Shown in pieces: positions 34,988-43,676 of a stretch of DNA of 64,000 bases. The DNA is from an uncultured Clostridia bacterium (lineage in GTDB: Bacteria; Bacillota; Clostridia; Oscillospirales; Acutalibacteraceae), in NCBI GenBank assembly GCA_904399395.1, contig CAJFPJ010000068.1, forward strand, positions 29,366-93,365, read 5' to 3'. Made by a program: the position numbers and the translations under genes. Under the pieces are notes generated by a model. That model did no database searches, had not been told where the DNA came from, and was given only the letters and a program-made list of their open reading frames with translations. Numbering within the stretch: the stretch's first letter is position 1; each line of letters opens with the position of its first letter.

Positions 34988-35530
34988 ATGGAAATTTGGG
35001 ACGCTTATACAGCAGAAGGGGAAAAGTTGGAGTTTGACCTGATCCGTGGGGAAGAGATTCCGCAGGGAGCCTATCATCTGATGGCGGAGATTTACACTGT
35101 GGCCGAGGATGGGGCTTTGCTCCTGACACAGCGCCATCCGGAGAAGCTCTGGCCTTTGAAATGGGAAATAACAGGGGGATCCGTACTGAAGGGGGAAACG
35201 GCGGAAGAAGGAGCGCAAAGGGAACTTTGGGAAGAGACCGGTATCCGGGTCTCTTTGGAAGACCTGTGGCCAGTGTATACGGAGGTCTCTCAAAAGAACC
35301 GCACGATTTATCACTGCTTTGCCGTTCGGGTGGTACAACGGCAACTGCATATTCGATTGCAGGAAGGAGAAACTGTAGCTTGGAAATTCCTTCCGTATCC
35401 TCAGTGGAAAGAGTTTTTACAGGGAGAAGAAGTAGCGGAACCTGTGAGAATGCGGTTTCTCCGGCACGAGGATGCCATAGAGAAGGTTCTGCTGAAAAAG
35501 CCTTGTTCTCAACCGGATGATTCGGTATGA
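34988..35530 (+). CDS. NUDIX hydrolase
   Basis: A 180-residue NUDIX protein. The box runs from GGSVLKGETAEEGAQREL to WEETGI (G-x5-E-x7-R-E-x2-E-E-x-G), near residues 63-86. The N terminus EIWDAYTAEGEKLEFDLIRG resembles isopentenyl-diphosphate isomerase-like NUDIX proteins such as YfcD, so the substrate may be a nucleoside diphosphate derivative or related. An in-frame start at 34949 lies inside the upstream gene; AGAGAGGAA supports this ATG. It shares an operon with the serine hydrolase. Confidence 0.88.
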   Translation: MEIWDAYTAEGEKLEFDLIRGEEIPQGAYHLMAEIYTVAEDGALLLTQRHPEKLWPLKWEITGGSVLKGETAEEGAQRELWEETGIRVSLEDLWPVYTEVSQKNRTIYHCFAVRVVQRQLHIRLQEGETVAWKFLPYPQWKEFLQGEEVAEPVRMRFLRHEDAIEKVLLKKPCSQPDDSV

Positions 35531-35662
35531 GTTCACTCAGAAATGATCCACTGGGAATAGAAGATGGACATCCCGCATAATATGATAGAGGAATGGCTGG
35601 CGACCGGCTGAAACAGCCGGCGAAACACTGACCGGGAAATCACAGAAGCGGGAGGAAAGGCT

Positions 35663-36346
35663 ATGGGAATCCAATCTGCGGCAAAGAAGGAGAGAGCCGG
35701 GAAAAAGAGCGGCGTGGGAGGAATTCTGCTGTTTTGGATCCCAGCGCTTGTCATGACGGCTTTAGCAGTTTTGGCTTCTCTGGCCTTTTCGCAGTCCGGA
35801 ATTCCTTCCGCGCCTGTGGGAAGGGAGCAGGCTATTCTGCACTTGGCCTCCTCTCTGTTTACAGAGGGGGAATTTTCCTTTTCCGATGAGGATGTTTCGT
35901 CCCTTCTGTTTCCTGCGATTCAGAACGCTTTCTCAGAGGGAGAGGGTCTCACAGGCTTTTCTGTGGAAACAAAAGGAGAAAACAAACTTTCCCTTTCTAT
36001 GGGTTTTCGTGCCTCCGGAAGTCGTTTGGGCCTGTTCTGCGGCGCAGAGCTCCTCCCGGAAAAAGAAGGTTTTTACGGCCTGCGGATCACCTCTGCTTCT
36101 CTGGGAAAGCTTCCCGTCCCGCCTCGGTGGGTTCTGGAAAAGGCTCGAAATTCTCTTTCCTCCTTCGGCAAAGTGGAAGAAGATACGCTGTGGATCCCTT
36201 CTTCCGTGTCTGTTCCCCTCTGGGAAGGAACGGAGCCGCTCACCCTGAAGCTCACAAATCTTTCAGCGAACGGTGGTGAACTGAGAGCGGGTATTTCTGC
36301 GGACAGCATCCCTTTGGAGCTTTTGGGAAAACTATTAACTGGCTGA
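35663..36346 (+). CDS. Membrane-anchored protein, YpmS-like (DUF2140)
   Basis: A 227-residue protein with one N-terminal membrane helix at about residues 20-42 and an outside domain. The spacing of a beta-rich segment with GFYGLRITSASLGKLPVPPRW and the closing IPLELLGKLL resembles the DUF2140/YpmS family. The match is partial and by pattern only. GGGAGGAAAGG precedes the ATG. It follows the NUDIX gene after 130 bases containing a CCGGCTG/CAGCCGG hairpin near 35603-35619, and a good terminator follows. Confidence 0.6.
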   Translation: MGIQSAAKKERAGKKSGVGGILLFWIPALVMTALAVLASLAFSQSGIPSAPVGREQAILHLASSLFTEGEFSFSDEDVSSLLFPAIQNAFSEGEGLTGFSVETKGENKLSLSMGFRASGSRLGLFCGAELLPEKEGFYGLRITSASLGKLPVPPRWVLEKARNSLSSFGKVEEDTLWIPSSVSVPLWEGTEPLTLKLTNLSANGGELRAGISADSIPLELLGKLLTG

Positions 36347-36377
36347 TAAAAAGTGAAATTCTATATTGAAGCAATGT

Positions 36378-36422
36378 GGGAGATGCTTTTCTCTATGGGA
36401 AAGTATCTCCCGTATTCTTTTG
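36378..36422 (+). terminator. Terminator after the YpmS-like gene
   Basis: The stem GGGAGATGCTTT / AAAGTATCTCCC (36378-36411) is followed by a T-rich GTATTCTTTT. Confidence 0.7.
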
Positions 36423-36562
36423 AAATCATTCTTTTTTAATAGATTTTAACTATATATGTTGAAAAAGATATATAAAAATGATATTTTTATAATAAGAAGA
36501 ATACCTATTTTAGTGGAGCACAGAATTGAACCCTTTTTTCGCTTGTGAATGGAGGGGAGAAT

Positions 36563-37072
36563 ATGACAAATACAGAAAATACACCGAAGAAAAAAAGATA
36601 TGTGGCCCGAGTCGTATTGATTCTTGTCTTGGGATGCATAGGAGCCTTCATTCTATTGGATTTGATCTGGTATCCGGGGACGACGGATTTTTATTCCCTT
36701 ATGGATCTGAAAAGGGGAGAAATCTGTGAAGTCCGCTTTCAGCGGTATGGAAAAATCGCATCTATTCGCCAGGAGAAAAAACTCCAGGATACGCTGGATA
36801 TATTCGACTGCGATGTGGAAAAGCAGGGGCCTGTCATTCACTGCGGCTGTACCACCGGCGGCGGCAGGTTGGTGATCTTTATCCGGAAAGACGGGTCGGA
36901 AGCCAGACTTTTGCTGGATACAAGTGATGTATATTCTTCTTATATGCCCAGATTTCAGAAGGGCCCTTATTATTATTCGTTCACAAAACGGATTGATGGC
37001 ACTTTTCTGGATGCATTTCTTGCGGAAGAAGAATGGCAAAGTGTGTATCTTTATGATTCAGAATACGAATAG
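36563..37072 (+). CDS. Hypothetical single-pass membrane protein
   Basis: A 169-residue protein with one membrane helix near residues 15-38 after a basic cytosolic tail. The outside part has no family I recognise. It contains ICEVRFQRYGKIASIRQEKK, an IHCGCTTGGGRLVIF segment and an aromatic YYYSFTKRIDGTF. The first pattern recalls proteins with a small beta-sandwich. GGAGGGGAG is directly upstream of the ATG; a longer frame starts at 36545 without a site. It appears to be monocistronic. Confidence 0.6.
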   Translation: MTNTENTPKKKRYVARVVLILVLGCIGAFILLDLIWYPGTTDFYSLMDLKRGEICEVRFQRYGKIASIRQEKKLQDTLDIFDCDVEKQGPVIHCGCTTGGGRLVIFIRKDGSEARLLLDTSDVYSSYMPRFQKGPYYYSFTKRIDGTFLDAFLAEEEWQSVYLYDSEYE

Positions 37073-37189
37073 ATATGTATCGAACCAGTGAGAGTTCCGA
37101 TTATACAAAGCGCGTAGTATTTCGAGAAACTATATCCAAAAGAGGATGAAGGCGGTTTCTTTGTAAAAACAGAACAGAGCGAGGCGTTT

Positions 37190-37239
37190 CCGCCCGGATT
37201 CTTTGGCAGGTCTGCTCTTGACATCCGGGCGGTTTTATT
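37190..37239 (+). terminator. Terminator overlapping the ylxM-ffh promoter
   Basis: The stem CCGCCCGGAT (37190-37199) / ATCCGGGCGG (37223-37232) is followed by TTTTATT. Its 3' arm lies in the spacer of the promoter at 37218-37246. Confidence 0.8.
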
Positions 37240-37246
37240 GTATAAT
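37218..37246 (+). promoter_or_regulatory. Consensus promoter TTGACA-17-TATAAT for ylxM-ffh
   Basis: Both boxes are perfect: TTGACA at 37218-37223 and TATAAT at 37241-37246, with 17 bases between. Transcription would begin near 37253, at the base of a perfect ten-bp hairpin AACTGTAAAG / CTTTACAGTT (37251-37277). Confidence 0.85.
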
Positions 37247-37291
37247 CACAAACTGTAAAGGGATTGTCTTTACAGTTGCGGAGGCGTTCAA

Positions 37292-37654
37292 ATGGCTAAA
37301 AACCTGGAGATCTCTTATCTGCTGGATTTTTACAGCGAAATGCTGACCCAGAAGCAGCGGGAAGTGATTGAGTATTACTACAACGATGATCTTTCTCTTT
37401 CAGAAATCGCCATGAACGAAGGAATCACCCGGCAAGGGGTTCGGGATTCCATCAAGCGGGCGGAAAGCCAGCTTCTGGAGATGGAGGAACGTTTGGGCCT
37501 TTGCAAGCGGTTTCGGGAAATGCAGGAAGGGCTGGATCGTATCATAGAAGCCGCGCAGGATATCCTGCAGTATAATCAGGAAAGCTTCTGTGCGCCCCGG
37601 CTGGATGAAAAGGCCGGCCTGATTCTGGAAACGGCCCAGAGGCTGAATCAGTAA
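37292..37654 (+). CDS. ylxM: YlxM family DNA-binding-like protein
   Basis: A 120-residue helical protein of the YlxM/p13 family, with a sigma-70 region 4-like helix-turn-helix. MLTQKQREVIEYYYNDDLSLSEIA near residues 17-40 and GITRQGVRDSIKRAE near 44-58 are the two helices. YlxM is encoded ahead of ffh in most Firmicutes and is thought to modulate the signal recognition particle. GGAGG is seven bases before the ATG. The ffh gene begins 77 bases downstream. Confidence 0.93.
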   Translation: MAKNLEISYLLDFYSEMLTQKQREVIEYYYNDDLSLSEIAMNEGITRQGVRDSIKRAESQLLEMEERLGLCKRFREMQEGLDRIIEAAQDILQYNQESFCAPRLDEKAGLILETAQRLNQ

Positions 37655-37731
37655 ACAAGGCGGCTGGTGTGCCGCTTGCATGTTGGGTATAAGCAAACAC
37701 GAGATTTACACTGGAAAGAGAGGGATCCCCG

Positions 37732-39051
37732 TTGGCGTTTGAGGGCCTTGCAGATAAATTATCGTCGGCTTTTAAAAGGCTTCGTTCCAAGGGAAAGCTG
37801 ACCCAGTCCGATATAAAAGAAGCTATGCGGGAGGTCCGTCTGGCTCTTTTGGAAGCGGATGTTAACTATAAAGTAGCCAAGGAATTCACCGCTAAGGTGA
37901 GCGAAAGGGCCGTGGGAGCCGAGGTTATGGAAAGCCTGACCCCTGCCCAAATGGTCATAAAGATCGTAAATGAGGAGTTGACGGCCCTTATGGGCGGCGG
38001 AGAGGCGCGGCTGGCGTCCCCTTCTACTCCTCCGGCCGTAGTTCTTATGTGCGGCCTGCAGGGTTCTGGTAAAACAACCCATTGCGGCAAACTGGGCATG
38101 ATGCTCAAGAGCAAGGGGCACAGGCCCCTTCTGGTGGCCTGCGATATATATAGACCCGCCGCTATTCAGCAGCTGAAGGTGGTAGGAGAAAAGGCCGGGG
38201 TTCCCGTTTTTGAAATGGGCACGGAAAAGCCGGTGAAAATCTGCCGGGAAGCTATCCGCCACGCAAAGGATTACGGCAATGATATTGTCTTGATCGATAC
38301 TGCTGGTCGTTTGCAGATTGACGAAGCCCTAATGGGCGAGCTCAAGGAGATCCGCGATGCTGTACATCCCACCGATATCCTGCTGGTGGTGGACGCCATG
38401 ACCGGCCAGGAAGCTGTGAACGTTGCGAAGACCTTTGACGACCTGCTGGATATATCCGGTGTTATTCTTACCAAGTTGGACGGCGACACGCGTGGCGGTG
38501 CTGCTCTTTCTGTTCGTGCTGTGACGGGCAAGCCCATCAAGTTTGCGGGCACAGGTGAGAAGCTCTCCGATCTGGAGGTGTTCCATCCGGACCGCATGGC
38601 CTCCCGTATTTTGGGAATGGGCGATGTGCTCACTCTAATCGAAGAAGCGCAGACCCGCATGGACGAAAAAGAGGCCGTGAAAATGGCCCAGAAGATGGTC
38701 CAGAATAAGATGGATTTCAATGACCTGCTTTCCCAGTTCCAGCAGGTAAAAAAAATGGGTCCTCTGAAAAATGTTTTGAGCCGTCTTCCCGGCATGGATA
38801 AGCAGCTCAAGGATGTGGATATAGACGACCGGATCATGGATAGAACGGCGGCGATTATCCTTTCTATGACGCCGGAGGAGCGGGAGAAGCCCGCTCTCTT
38901 GAATCCTTCCCGCAAGAGGCGTATTGCAGCTGGCTCTGGTATGAAGGTGGAAGATGTAAATCGCCTTGTCAAGCAGCTGGAGCAGATGCAGAAAATGATG
39001 AAACAGTTCGGCGGCAAGAATGGAAAGCGAAAGCTTCGTCTTCCTTTCTGA
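37732..39051 (+). CDS. ffh: Signal recognition particle protein Ffh
   Basis: A 439-residue SRP54-type GTPase that binds signal peptides and the 4.5S/6S-like SRP RNA. The N domain starts AFEGLADKLSSAFKRL. GLQGSGKTTHC is G1 near residue 107, DTAGR is G3 and TKLDGDTRGGAAL is G4 onward. The methionine-rich M domain has MAQKMVQNKMDFNDLLSQF and the RLPGM finger segment. It begins with TTG behind GAGGG. The C terminus MQKMMKQFGGKNGK is typical. Confidence 0.97.
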   Translation: MAFEGLADKLSSAFKRLRSKGKLTQSDIKEAMREVRLALLEADVNYKVAKEFTAKVSERAVGAEVMESLTPAQMVIKIVNEELTALMGGGEARLASPSTPPAVVLMCGLQGSGKTTHCGKLGMMLKSKGHRPLLVACDIYRPAAIQQLKVVGEKAGVPVFEMGTEKPVKICREAIRHAKDYGNDIVLIDTAGRLQIDEALMGELKEIRDAVHPTDILLVVDAMTGQEAVNVAKTFDDLLDISGVILTKLDGDTRGGAALSVRAVTGKPIKFAGTGEKLSDLEVFHPDRMASRILGMGDVLTLIEEAQTRMDEKEAVKMAQKMVQNKMDFNDLLSQFQQVKKMGPLKNVLSRLPGMDKQLKDVDIDDRIMDRTAAIILSMTPEEREKPALLNPSRKRRIAAGSGMKVEDVNRLVKQLEQMQKMMKQFGGKNGKRKLRLPF

Positions 39052-39141
39052 AGTTAGAGGCCCGGAAATACGGGTTGTAATCAGATTTCATCCAATAGAA
39101 GTATTGGTGAATATATTATTCTAAATCCGGAGGTGAATCAA

Positions 39142-39384
39142 ATGGCAGTTAAGATCAGATTGCGCAGAATGGGCGCCAAGAAGGCTCCTTTCTATCGTAT
39201 AGTCGTAGCAGATTCCCGTTTCCCCCGCGACGGCCGTTTCATCGAAGAGATCGGCACGTATGATCCCATGCAGGAGCCTTCCGCTGTGAAGGTGGATGCT
39301 GAGAAGGCAAAGAAGTGGATCGCCAACGGCGCACAGCCCACCGATACTGTGAAGGCTCTGTTTAAGAAACACGATATCCTGTAA
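39142..39384 (+). CDS. rpsP: 30S ribosomal protein S16
   Basis: An 80-residue protein opening [19 protein letters not shown] and containing [14 protein letters not shown], both diagnostic of bS16. The ATG at 39142 has GGAGGTG eight bases upstream; an in-frame GTG at 39133 is part of that site. It lies within the conserved ffh-rpsP-khpA-rimM-trmD order. Confidence 0.97.
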   Translation: MAVKIRLRRMGAKKAPFYRIVVADSRFPRDGRFIEEIGTYDPMQEPSAVKVDAEKAKKWIANGAQPTDTVKALFKKHDIL

Positions 39385-39398
39385 TTCGGAGGCTACAC

Positions 39399-39632
39399 AT
39401 GAAAGATTTGCTGATCGCTATCGCCCGCGGTCTGGTGGAGGATCCCTCAGCTGTGACTGTGGATGTAGACGAGCCCGATGAAGAGGGGACCACTGTGTAT
39501 CACCTTCATGTGGCGGAAAGCGACATGGGGCGTGTTATCGGCAAGCAGGGGCGGATCGCCAAGGCTATCCGCGTTGTTATGCGCGCTGCAGCTACCCGCA
39601 GCAGCGAAAAGGTCTCTGTTGAAATCGATTGA
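39399..39632 (+). CDS. khpA: KH-domain RNA-binding protein KhpA
   Basis: A 77-residue protein that is one KH domain, with the RNA-binding loop in GRVIGKQGRIAKAIR. In streptococci KhpA pairs with KhpB/EloR to control cell elongation and RNA metabolism. It starts 14 bases after rpsP with a GGAGG site. A hairpin at 39640-39665 follows and may limit read-through into rimM. Confidence 0.95.
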   Translation: MKDLLIAIARGLVEDPSAVTVDVDEPDEEGTTVYHLHVAESDMGRVIGKQGRIAKAIRVVMRAAATRSSEKVSVEID

Positions 39633-39639
39633 TCGAGAA

Positions 39640-39675
39640 GCGGACGGATTACAGTATCCGTCCGCCTCTTTATTC
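39640..39675 (+). terminator. Hairpin/attenuator between khpA and rimM
   Basis: A perfect ten-bp stem GCGGACGGAT (39640-39649) / ATCCGTCCGC (39656-39665) is followed by CTCTTTATTCTT. It can act as a partial terminator inside the operon. Confidence 0.6.
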
Positions 39676-39716
39676 TTCATTAAGTATGGAACGATAACAG
39701 GAAAGGTTTTGCATAG

Positions 39717-40244
39717 ATGGAAACGAATAGGAAACGCTATTTAGAAGCGGGACGAATCGTGGGAACCCATGGCGTGCGCGGTGAATTGCGGGTGGATCCC
39801 TGGTGTGATTCCGCCGGTTTTTTGCAGCAGCTGAATTGGTTTTACTTGGATGAAGCCGGGCAGAGCCGGGCAGAGATCCTGTCGGCAAGGCCTCACAAAT
39901 CCCTGCTGCTGGTGAAGCTCCGGGGAATCGAAACGGTGGAGCAGGCAGACGCTTTGCGCGGGAAAATTCTATATTTGGATCGTGGCGAGGTAAATTTGCC
40001 TGAAGGCCGCTATTTCATTCAGGATCTGATCGGCCTGACCGTTTCAGATGCTGACTCAGGGGCTGTTTACGGTGTGCTGACAGATGTGATTGTCACAGGG
40101 GCCAACGATGTCTATGAGATCACCTCTCCCCAGGGGAAAAAGCATTTGATGCCTGCGGTTGAGGAAATGGTTCCGGAAATCAGCCCGGAAAAAGGCTTCA
40201 TTTTTGTGAGGCCCATAAGGGGGATTTTTGACGATGCGGATTGA
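39717..40244 (+). CDS. rimM: Ribosome maturation factor RimM
   Basis: A 175-residue 16S rRNA processing factor with an N-terminal beta-barrel starting YLEAGRIVGTHGVRGELRV, and a C-terminal PRC barrel with GRYFIQDLIGLTV. It binds ribosomal protein S19 during 30S assembly. AGGAAAGG precedes the ATG. The trmD start lies inside its last codons, an 11-base overlap. Confidence 0.95.
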   Translation: METNRKRYLEAGRIVGTHGVRGELRVDPWCDSAGFLQQLNWFYLDEAGQSRAEILSARPHKSLLLVKLRGIETVEQADALRGKILYLDRGEVNLPEGRYFIQDLIGLTVSDADSGAVYGVLTDVIVTGANDVYEITSPQGKKHLMPAVEEMVPEISPEKGFIFVRPIRGIFDDAD

Positions 40245-40998
40245 TCTGCTTACGCTGTTCCCCGAGATGTGCGAGGCTGTGATGGCAGAAAGCATCATAG
40301 GCAGAGCCAGGCGCAAGGGTGCCCTTCAGGTCTGCTGCCATCAGTTTCGAGATTTTTCCGGCAATAAGCACAATCGTGTGGACGATACGATTTTCGGCGG
40401 GGGAATGGGCATGCTTCTGATGGCAGAGCCCATTGCAGCCTGCCTGGATGATCTCTTTGAACAACTTGGGAAGAGACCGCATACAATATATATGTCCCCG
40501 CAGGGAAAAACATTGACTCAACAGCGCGTGAAGGAACTTTCACAAGAGGAAAACTTGGTGATACTCTGCGGCCACTATGAGGGAGTGGACGAGAGGGTTC
40601 TGGAAGCCTATGTGGATGAAGAAATCTCAATGGGAGATTTTGTCCTAACAGGGGGCGAAATTCCGGCCTTGGCTTTGGCGGATTCTGTGAGCCGATTAGT
40701 GCCGGGTGTGCTTTCTGCGGATGAATGCTTTGAGGAAGAGAGCCACTATGGCGGCCTTTTGGAATATCCCCAGTATACCAGGCCCGCTGTTTGGCGGGGA
40801 AGAGAAGTGCCCCCCGTCCTTTTGACTGGGCACCATGCCAATATCCGCAAATGGCGGCATGAGCAGTCCCTTATCAGGACGGCTCAGAAAAGGCCCGAGC
40901 TGCTGGAGCACGCAGATCTTACTGCTGAAGATCGGGATTTTCTCTGGCGTTTGCAGGAAGATTCCGGCAAAGAAATTGCTAAAGTTGCCCAAAATTGA
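40234..40998 (+). CDS. trmD: tRNA (guanine-N1)-methyltransferase TrmD
   Basis: A 254-residue SPOUT methyltransferase that makes m1G37 in tRNA. The start MRIDLLTLFPEM, LCGHYEGVDERV near residue 110 and the knot segment FVLTGGEIPALALADSVSRL near 133-152 are diagnostic. The start overlaps the end of rimM, indicating coupling. The frame is open from a TTG six bases earlier, but this ATG has the family's N terminus. It is last in the ffh operon. Confidence 0.97.
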   Translation: MRIDLLTLFPEMCEAVMAESIIGRARRKGALQVCCHQFRDFSGNKHNRVDDTIFGGGMGMLLMAEPIAACLDDLFEQLGKRPHTIYMSPQGKTLTQQRVKELSQEENLVILCGHYEGVDERVLEAYVDEEISMGDFVLTGGEIPALALADSVSRLVPGVLSADECFEEESHYGGLLEYPQYTRPAVWRGREVPPVLLTGHHANIRKWRHEQSLIRTAQKRPELLEHADLTAEDRDFLWRLQEDSGKEIAKVAQN

Positions 40999-41135
40999 CA
41001 GATGAAAATAGTGGGTTTTGAAAGCTTTGTTGAGCAGAAGCGATAATAGTTTTCCACAATATTAGCAACCTGCACAAGCGAAGACGCTGAAAAAAACGTC
41101 TGATTCAGTGAGAAGTCCAAAGTTTTTGAAAGCAG

Positions 41136-41163
41136 TTGACGGCAGGGAGTATTGTGCTATAAT
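41136..41163 (+). promoter_or_regulatory. Promoter TTGACG-16-TATAAT for the HPr gene
   Basis: TTGACG (41136-41141) and TATAAT (41158-41163) with a 16-base spacer lie 110 bases before the HPr start. The remainder of the trmD-HPr interval shows nothing recognisable. Confidence 0.65.
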
Positions 41164-41272
41164 AATTGTAAAATAAAGAAGAACCATAGGATTTAACTGT
41201 ATTTTTCATTATCGGTCCTTGTATTTCCATGAGAAGAAAGATGAGATTGATTAGCTTAGGAGTGGATTAGAA

Positions 41273-41536
41273 ATGTGTGTTAAAGAAGTATTGGTACAAA
41301 ATCAGGTAGGCCTTCATGCCCGCCCCGCAACTTTTTTTATCCAGAAGGCGAATGAATTCAAGTCTTCTATCTGGGTGGAAAAGGAAGAGAGAAGAGTCAA
41401 TGCAAAGAGTCTTTTGGGAGTCCTCTCTCTGGGAATCGTAGGCGGCACGAATATCCGTATTATTGCCGACGGCTCCGATGAGGAAGAAGCGGTTGCCAGC
41501 CTTGTGGGGCTGGTGCAGTCCGGATTTGCCGAGTAA
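41273..41536 (+). CDS. HPr family phosphocarrier protein
   Basis: An 87-residue protein of the PTS HPr fold. The active histidine lies in GLHARPA near residue 15. VNAKSLLGVLSLGI near 45-58 keeps the regulatory serine region phosphorylated by HPr kinase in Firmicutes. It can therefore be both a sugar-phosphotransfer intermediate and a carbon-catabolite co-regulator. No enzyme I gene is adjacent. AGGAG is ten bases before the ATG, and a strong terminator follows. Confidence 0.92.
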   Translation: MCVKEVLVQNQVGLHARPATFFIQKANEFKSSIWVEKEERRVNAKSLLGVLSLGIVGGTNIRIIADGSDEEEAVASLVGLVQSGFAE

Positions 41537-41608
41537 TTTCTGGCAGGCTGGAAGTAGCATGGCTGTTTTGCCGGTAACCTACCGAATTTGCACATAGCGC
41601 GTAAAGCG

Positions 41609-41639
41609 GCGCCCCGTAATAGAAGCGGGGCGCTTTTTT
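41609..41639 (+). terminator. Terminator after the HPr gene
   Basis: The eight-bp stem GCGCCCCG (41609-41616) / CGGGGCGC (41626-41633) is followed by six Ts. Confidence 0.85.
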
Positions 41640-41731
41640 GTATCTATGCGAAGCTTTCTCTCAAAATACGTGGGAGGGCTCTTGAGGTAAAACGTGCGGT
41701 GCGCTTTTGAAGTATCGAAGGGAGAAACACA

Positions 41732-43615
41732 ATGGAAAACCGAGATCAGCGCATCAAAAGACTGCGCGCAAAGGCAATGAAGCTTCCCTTGCTGCCGGGA
41801 GTGTATATTATGCACGATGCATCCGGTAAAATTATTTATATAGGCAAGGCCAAAGCCCTTAAAAATCGTGTGAGCCAGTATTTCGGGAGTGAAAAGAACC
41901 ACGATAACAAAGTACGCCGGATGGTCGCCAGTGTAGAGGATTTTGAATATATTATCACAGACAGCGAATTCGAGGCCCTGGTGTTGGAATGTAGTCTTAT
42001 AAAGCAGCATACGCCGAAATATAACATATTGCTGAAGGATGATAAGGGATATCATTATATTCGCATTACCAGAGAGGAATGGCCACGCATATCCCAGGCA
42101 AAGCAGCTTCTAAACGACGGGGCGGAGTATCTTGGGCCCTATGTGAGCTCTTGGGCTACGAAAGAAAGTGTGGATGAAGCCCTGCGGATCTTTAAGCTTC
42201 CCACCTGCAGCCGCTCCTTCCCCCGGGATATTGGGAAGGGCAGGCCCTGCCTGCAGTTTTTTATCGGTCAGTGTTGTGCCCCCTGCGGGAGAAAGATTAC
42301 CCAGCCGGAATATCAGGAACTGGCCCGAGAGGCAGAGGAATTCCTGAAGGGCGGCGGCGGAGTCAATATGCAAGAGCTGACCCGGCAGATGAACGAGGCA
42401 GCAGAAAATCTGGAATTCGAGAAAGCCGCTCGCCTGCGGGATAGGCTCACTGCATTGAAAAAAATTGCAGAAAAGCAGAAGGTGGTAGCGGTCAAATATC
42501 CGGAGCAGGATATTATCGCCTTTGCCCAGGGCTCGGGAACCAGCTGCTTTGAGGTGTTTCGGTTTCAAAATGGTCGGCTCTGTGACCGGGAAACCTTCCT
42601 GATGGGCGATGTGGGCGATCCCTCTGCGGCTCGGACAGAATTCATTGAGCGGTATTACTCCATGCGGGAAAGGATTCCTCTTCGTGTGTGTTTGGACGCA
42701 CCCGCTTCAGACATGGAGCTTCTTTCTCAATGGCTTTCTGAAAAAGCTGGCAGAAAGATCACTATTTTCCTGCCCCAGAAAGGGGAGCAGGCCCGGTTGG
42801 TGGAAATGTGCCGTTCCAACGCCGCTGAACACGTAGCCCAGGCGGTGGGCCGAACCATGCATGAGACCGCCGCTCTGGATGAACTGGCCCGCCTTCTGGG
42901 GCTGGAGCGGCCACCCGAACGGATCGAGTCCTATGATATTAGCAATCTGGCCGGTGGTGAGAACGTGGCGGGCATGGTGGTGTTTGAAAACGGCAGGCCT
43001 TCCAAAAAGGATTACCGGAAGTTTCGGATTAAGACTGTCCAAGGGCAGGATGACTACGGCTCCATGCGGGAGGTGATCTTCCGCCGGTTGGAGGAATTTC
43101 AGAAGGCAGAAACGGCGGAAGGCTTCGGCGTTTTACCGGATCTTATTCTGCTGGATGGCGGCAAGGGCCAAGTTTCCGCTGTACGCCCTGTGCTGGAAGC
43201 GAAGGGATATGATATTCCTCTTTTCGGTATGGTGAAAGATGATAAGCACCGAACCAGGGCTATTACAGCCGAAGGGGGAGAGATCTCCATTACTTCTAAT
43301 CGATCGGCTTTTACGCTGGTGAGCTCCCTGCAGGAAGAGGTTCACCGCTTTGCCATTGGATACCACCGGCAGCTGCGGAAGAAAAATACCATCCATTCCT
43401 CTCTTTTGGAGATTCCCGGTATCGGCGCCGCCCGTGCCAAGGCCCTTTTGAAATCCTTCCGCACAGTGCAGGCTATTCAGAATGCGGATTTGGAGGAGCT
43501 TTTGAATGCGCCGGGGATGAACCGGCCTGCAGCAGAAGCGGTTTACCGGCACTATCATCCGGCGGAATTTTCAGAAGGGGAGCCGCAAAAGGAAGGGGAA
43601 TCATTTACGGGTTGA
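41732..43615 (+). CDS. uvrC: Excinuclease ABC subunit C
   Basis: A 627-residue nucleotide-excision-repair nuclease. The GIY-YIG domain is at the N terminus (LLPGVYIMHDASGKIIYIGK). A cysteine cluster with SRSFPRDIGKGRPCLQFFIG follows, then a UVR motif near residues 210-245 that binds UvrB. The RNase H-like 5' nuclease region contains ESYDISNLAGGE and DLILLDGGKGQ. Two C-terminal helix-hairpin-helix motifs are at LEIPGIGAARAKALL and onward. GGGAG precedes the ATG. Confidence 0.97.
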   Translation: MENRDQRIKRLRAKAMKLPLLPGVYIMHDASGKIIYIGKAKALKNRVSQYFGSEKNHDNKVRRMVASVEDFEYIITDSEFEALVLECSLIKQHTPKYNILLKDDKGYHYIRITREEWPRISQAKQLLNDGAEYLGPYVSSWATKESVDEALRIFKLPTCSRSFPRDIGKGRPCLQFFIGQCCAPCGRKITQPEYQELAREAEEFLKGGGGVNMQELTRQMNEAAENLEFEKAARLRDRLTALKKIAEKQKVVAVKYPEQDIIAFAQGSGTSCFEVFRFQNGRLCDRETFLMGDVGDPSAARTEFIERYYSMRERIPLRVCLDAPASDMELLSQWLSEKAGRKITIFLPQKGEQARLVEMCRSNAAEHVAQAVGRTMHETAALDELARLLGLERPPERIESYDISNLAGGENVAGMVVFENGRPSKKDYRKFRIKTVQGQDDYGSMREVIFRRLEEFQKAETAEGFGVLPDLILLDGGKGQVSAVRPVLEAKGYDIPLFGMVKDDKHRTRAITAEGGEISITSNRSAFTLVSSLQEEVHRFAIGYHRQLRKKNTIHSSLLEIPGIGAARAKALLKSFRTVQAIQNADLEELLNAPGMNRPAAEAVYRHYHPAEFSEGEPQKEGESFTG

Positions 43616-43676
43616 CAATCCCCTCTATTAATGTGATAATGAAACCAAGATTTTTAGAGATAAGGTGCAGAAATAT

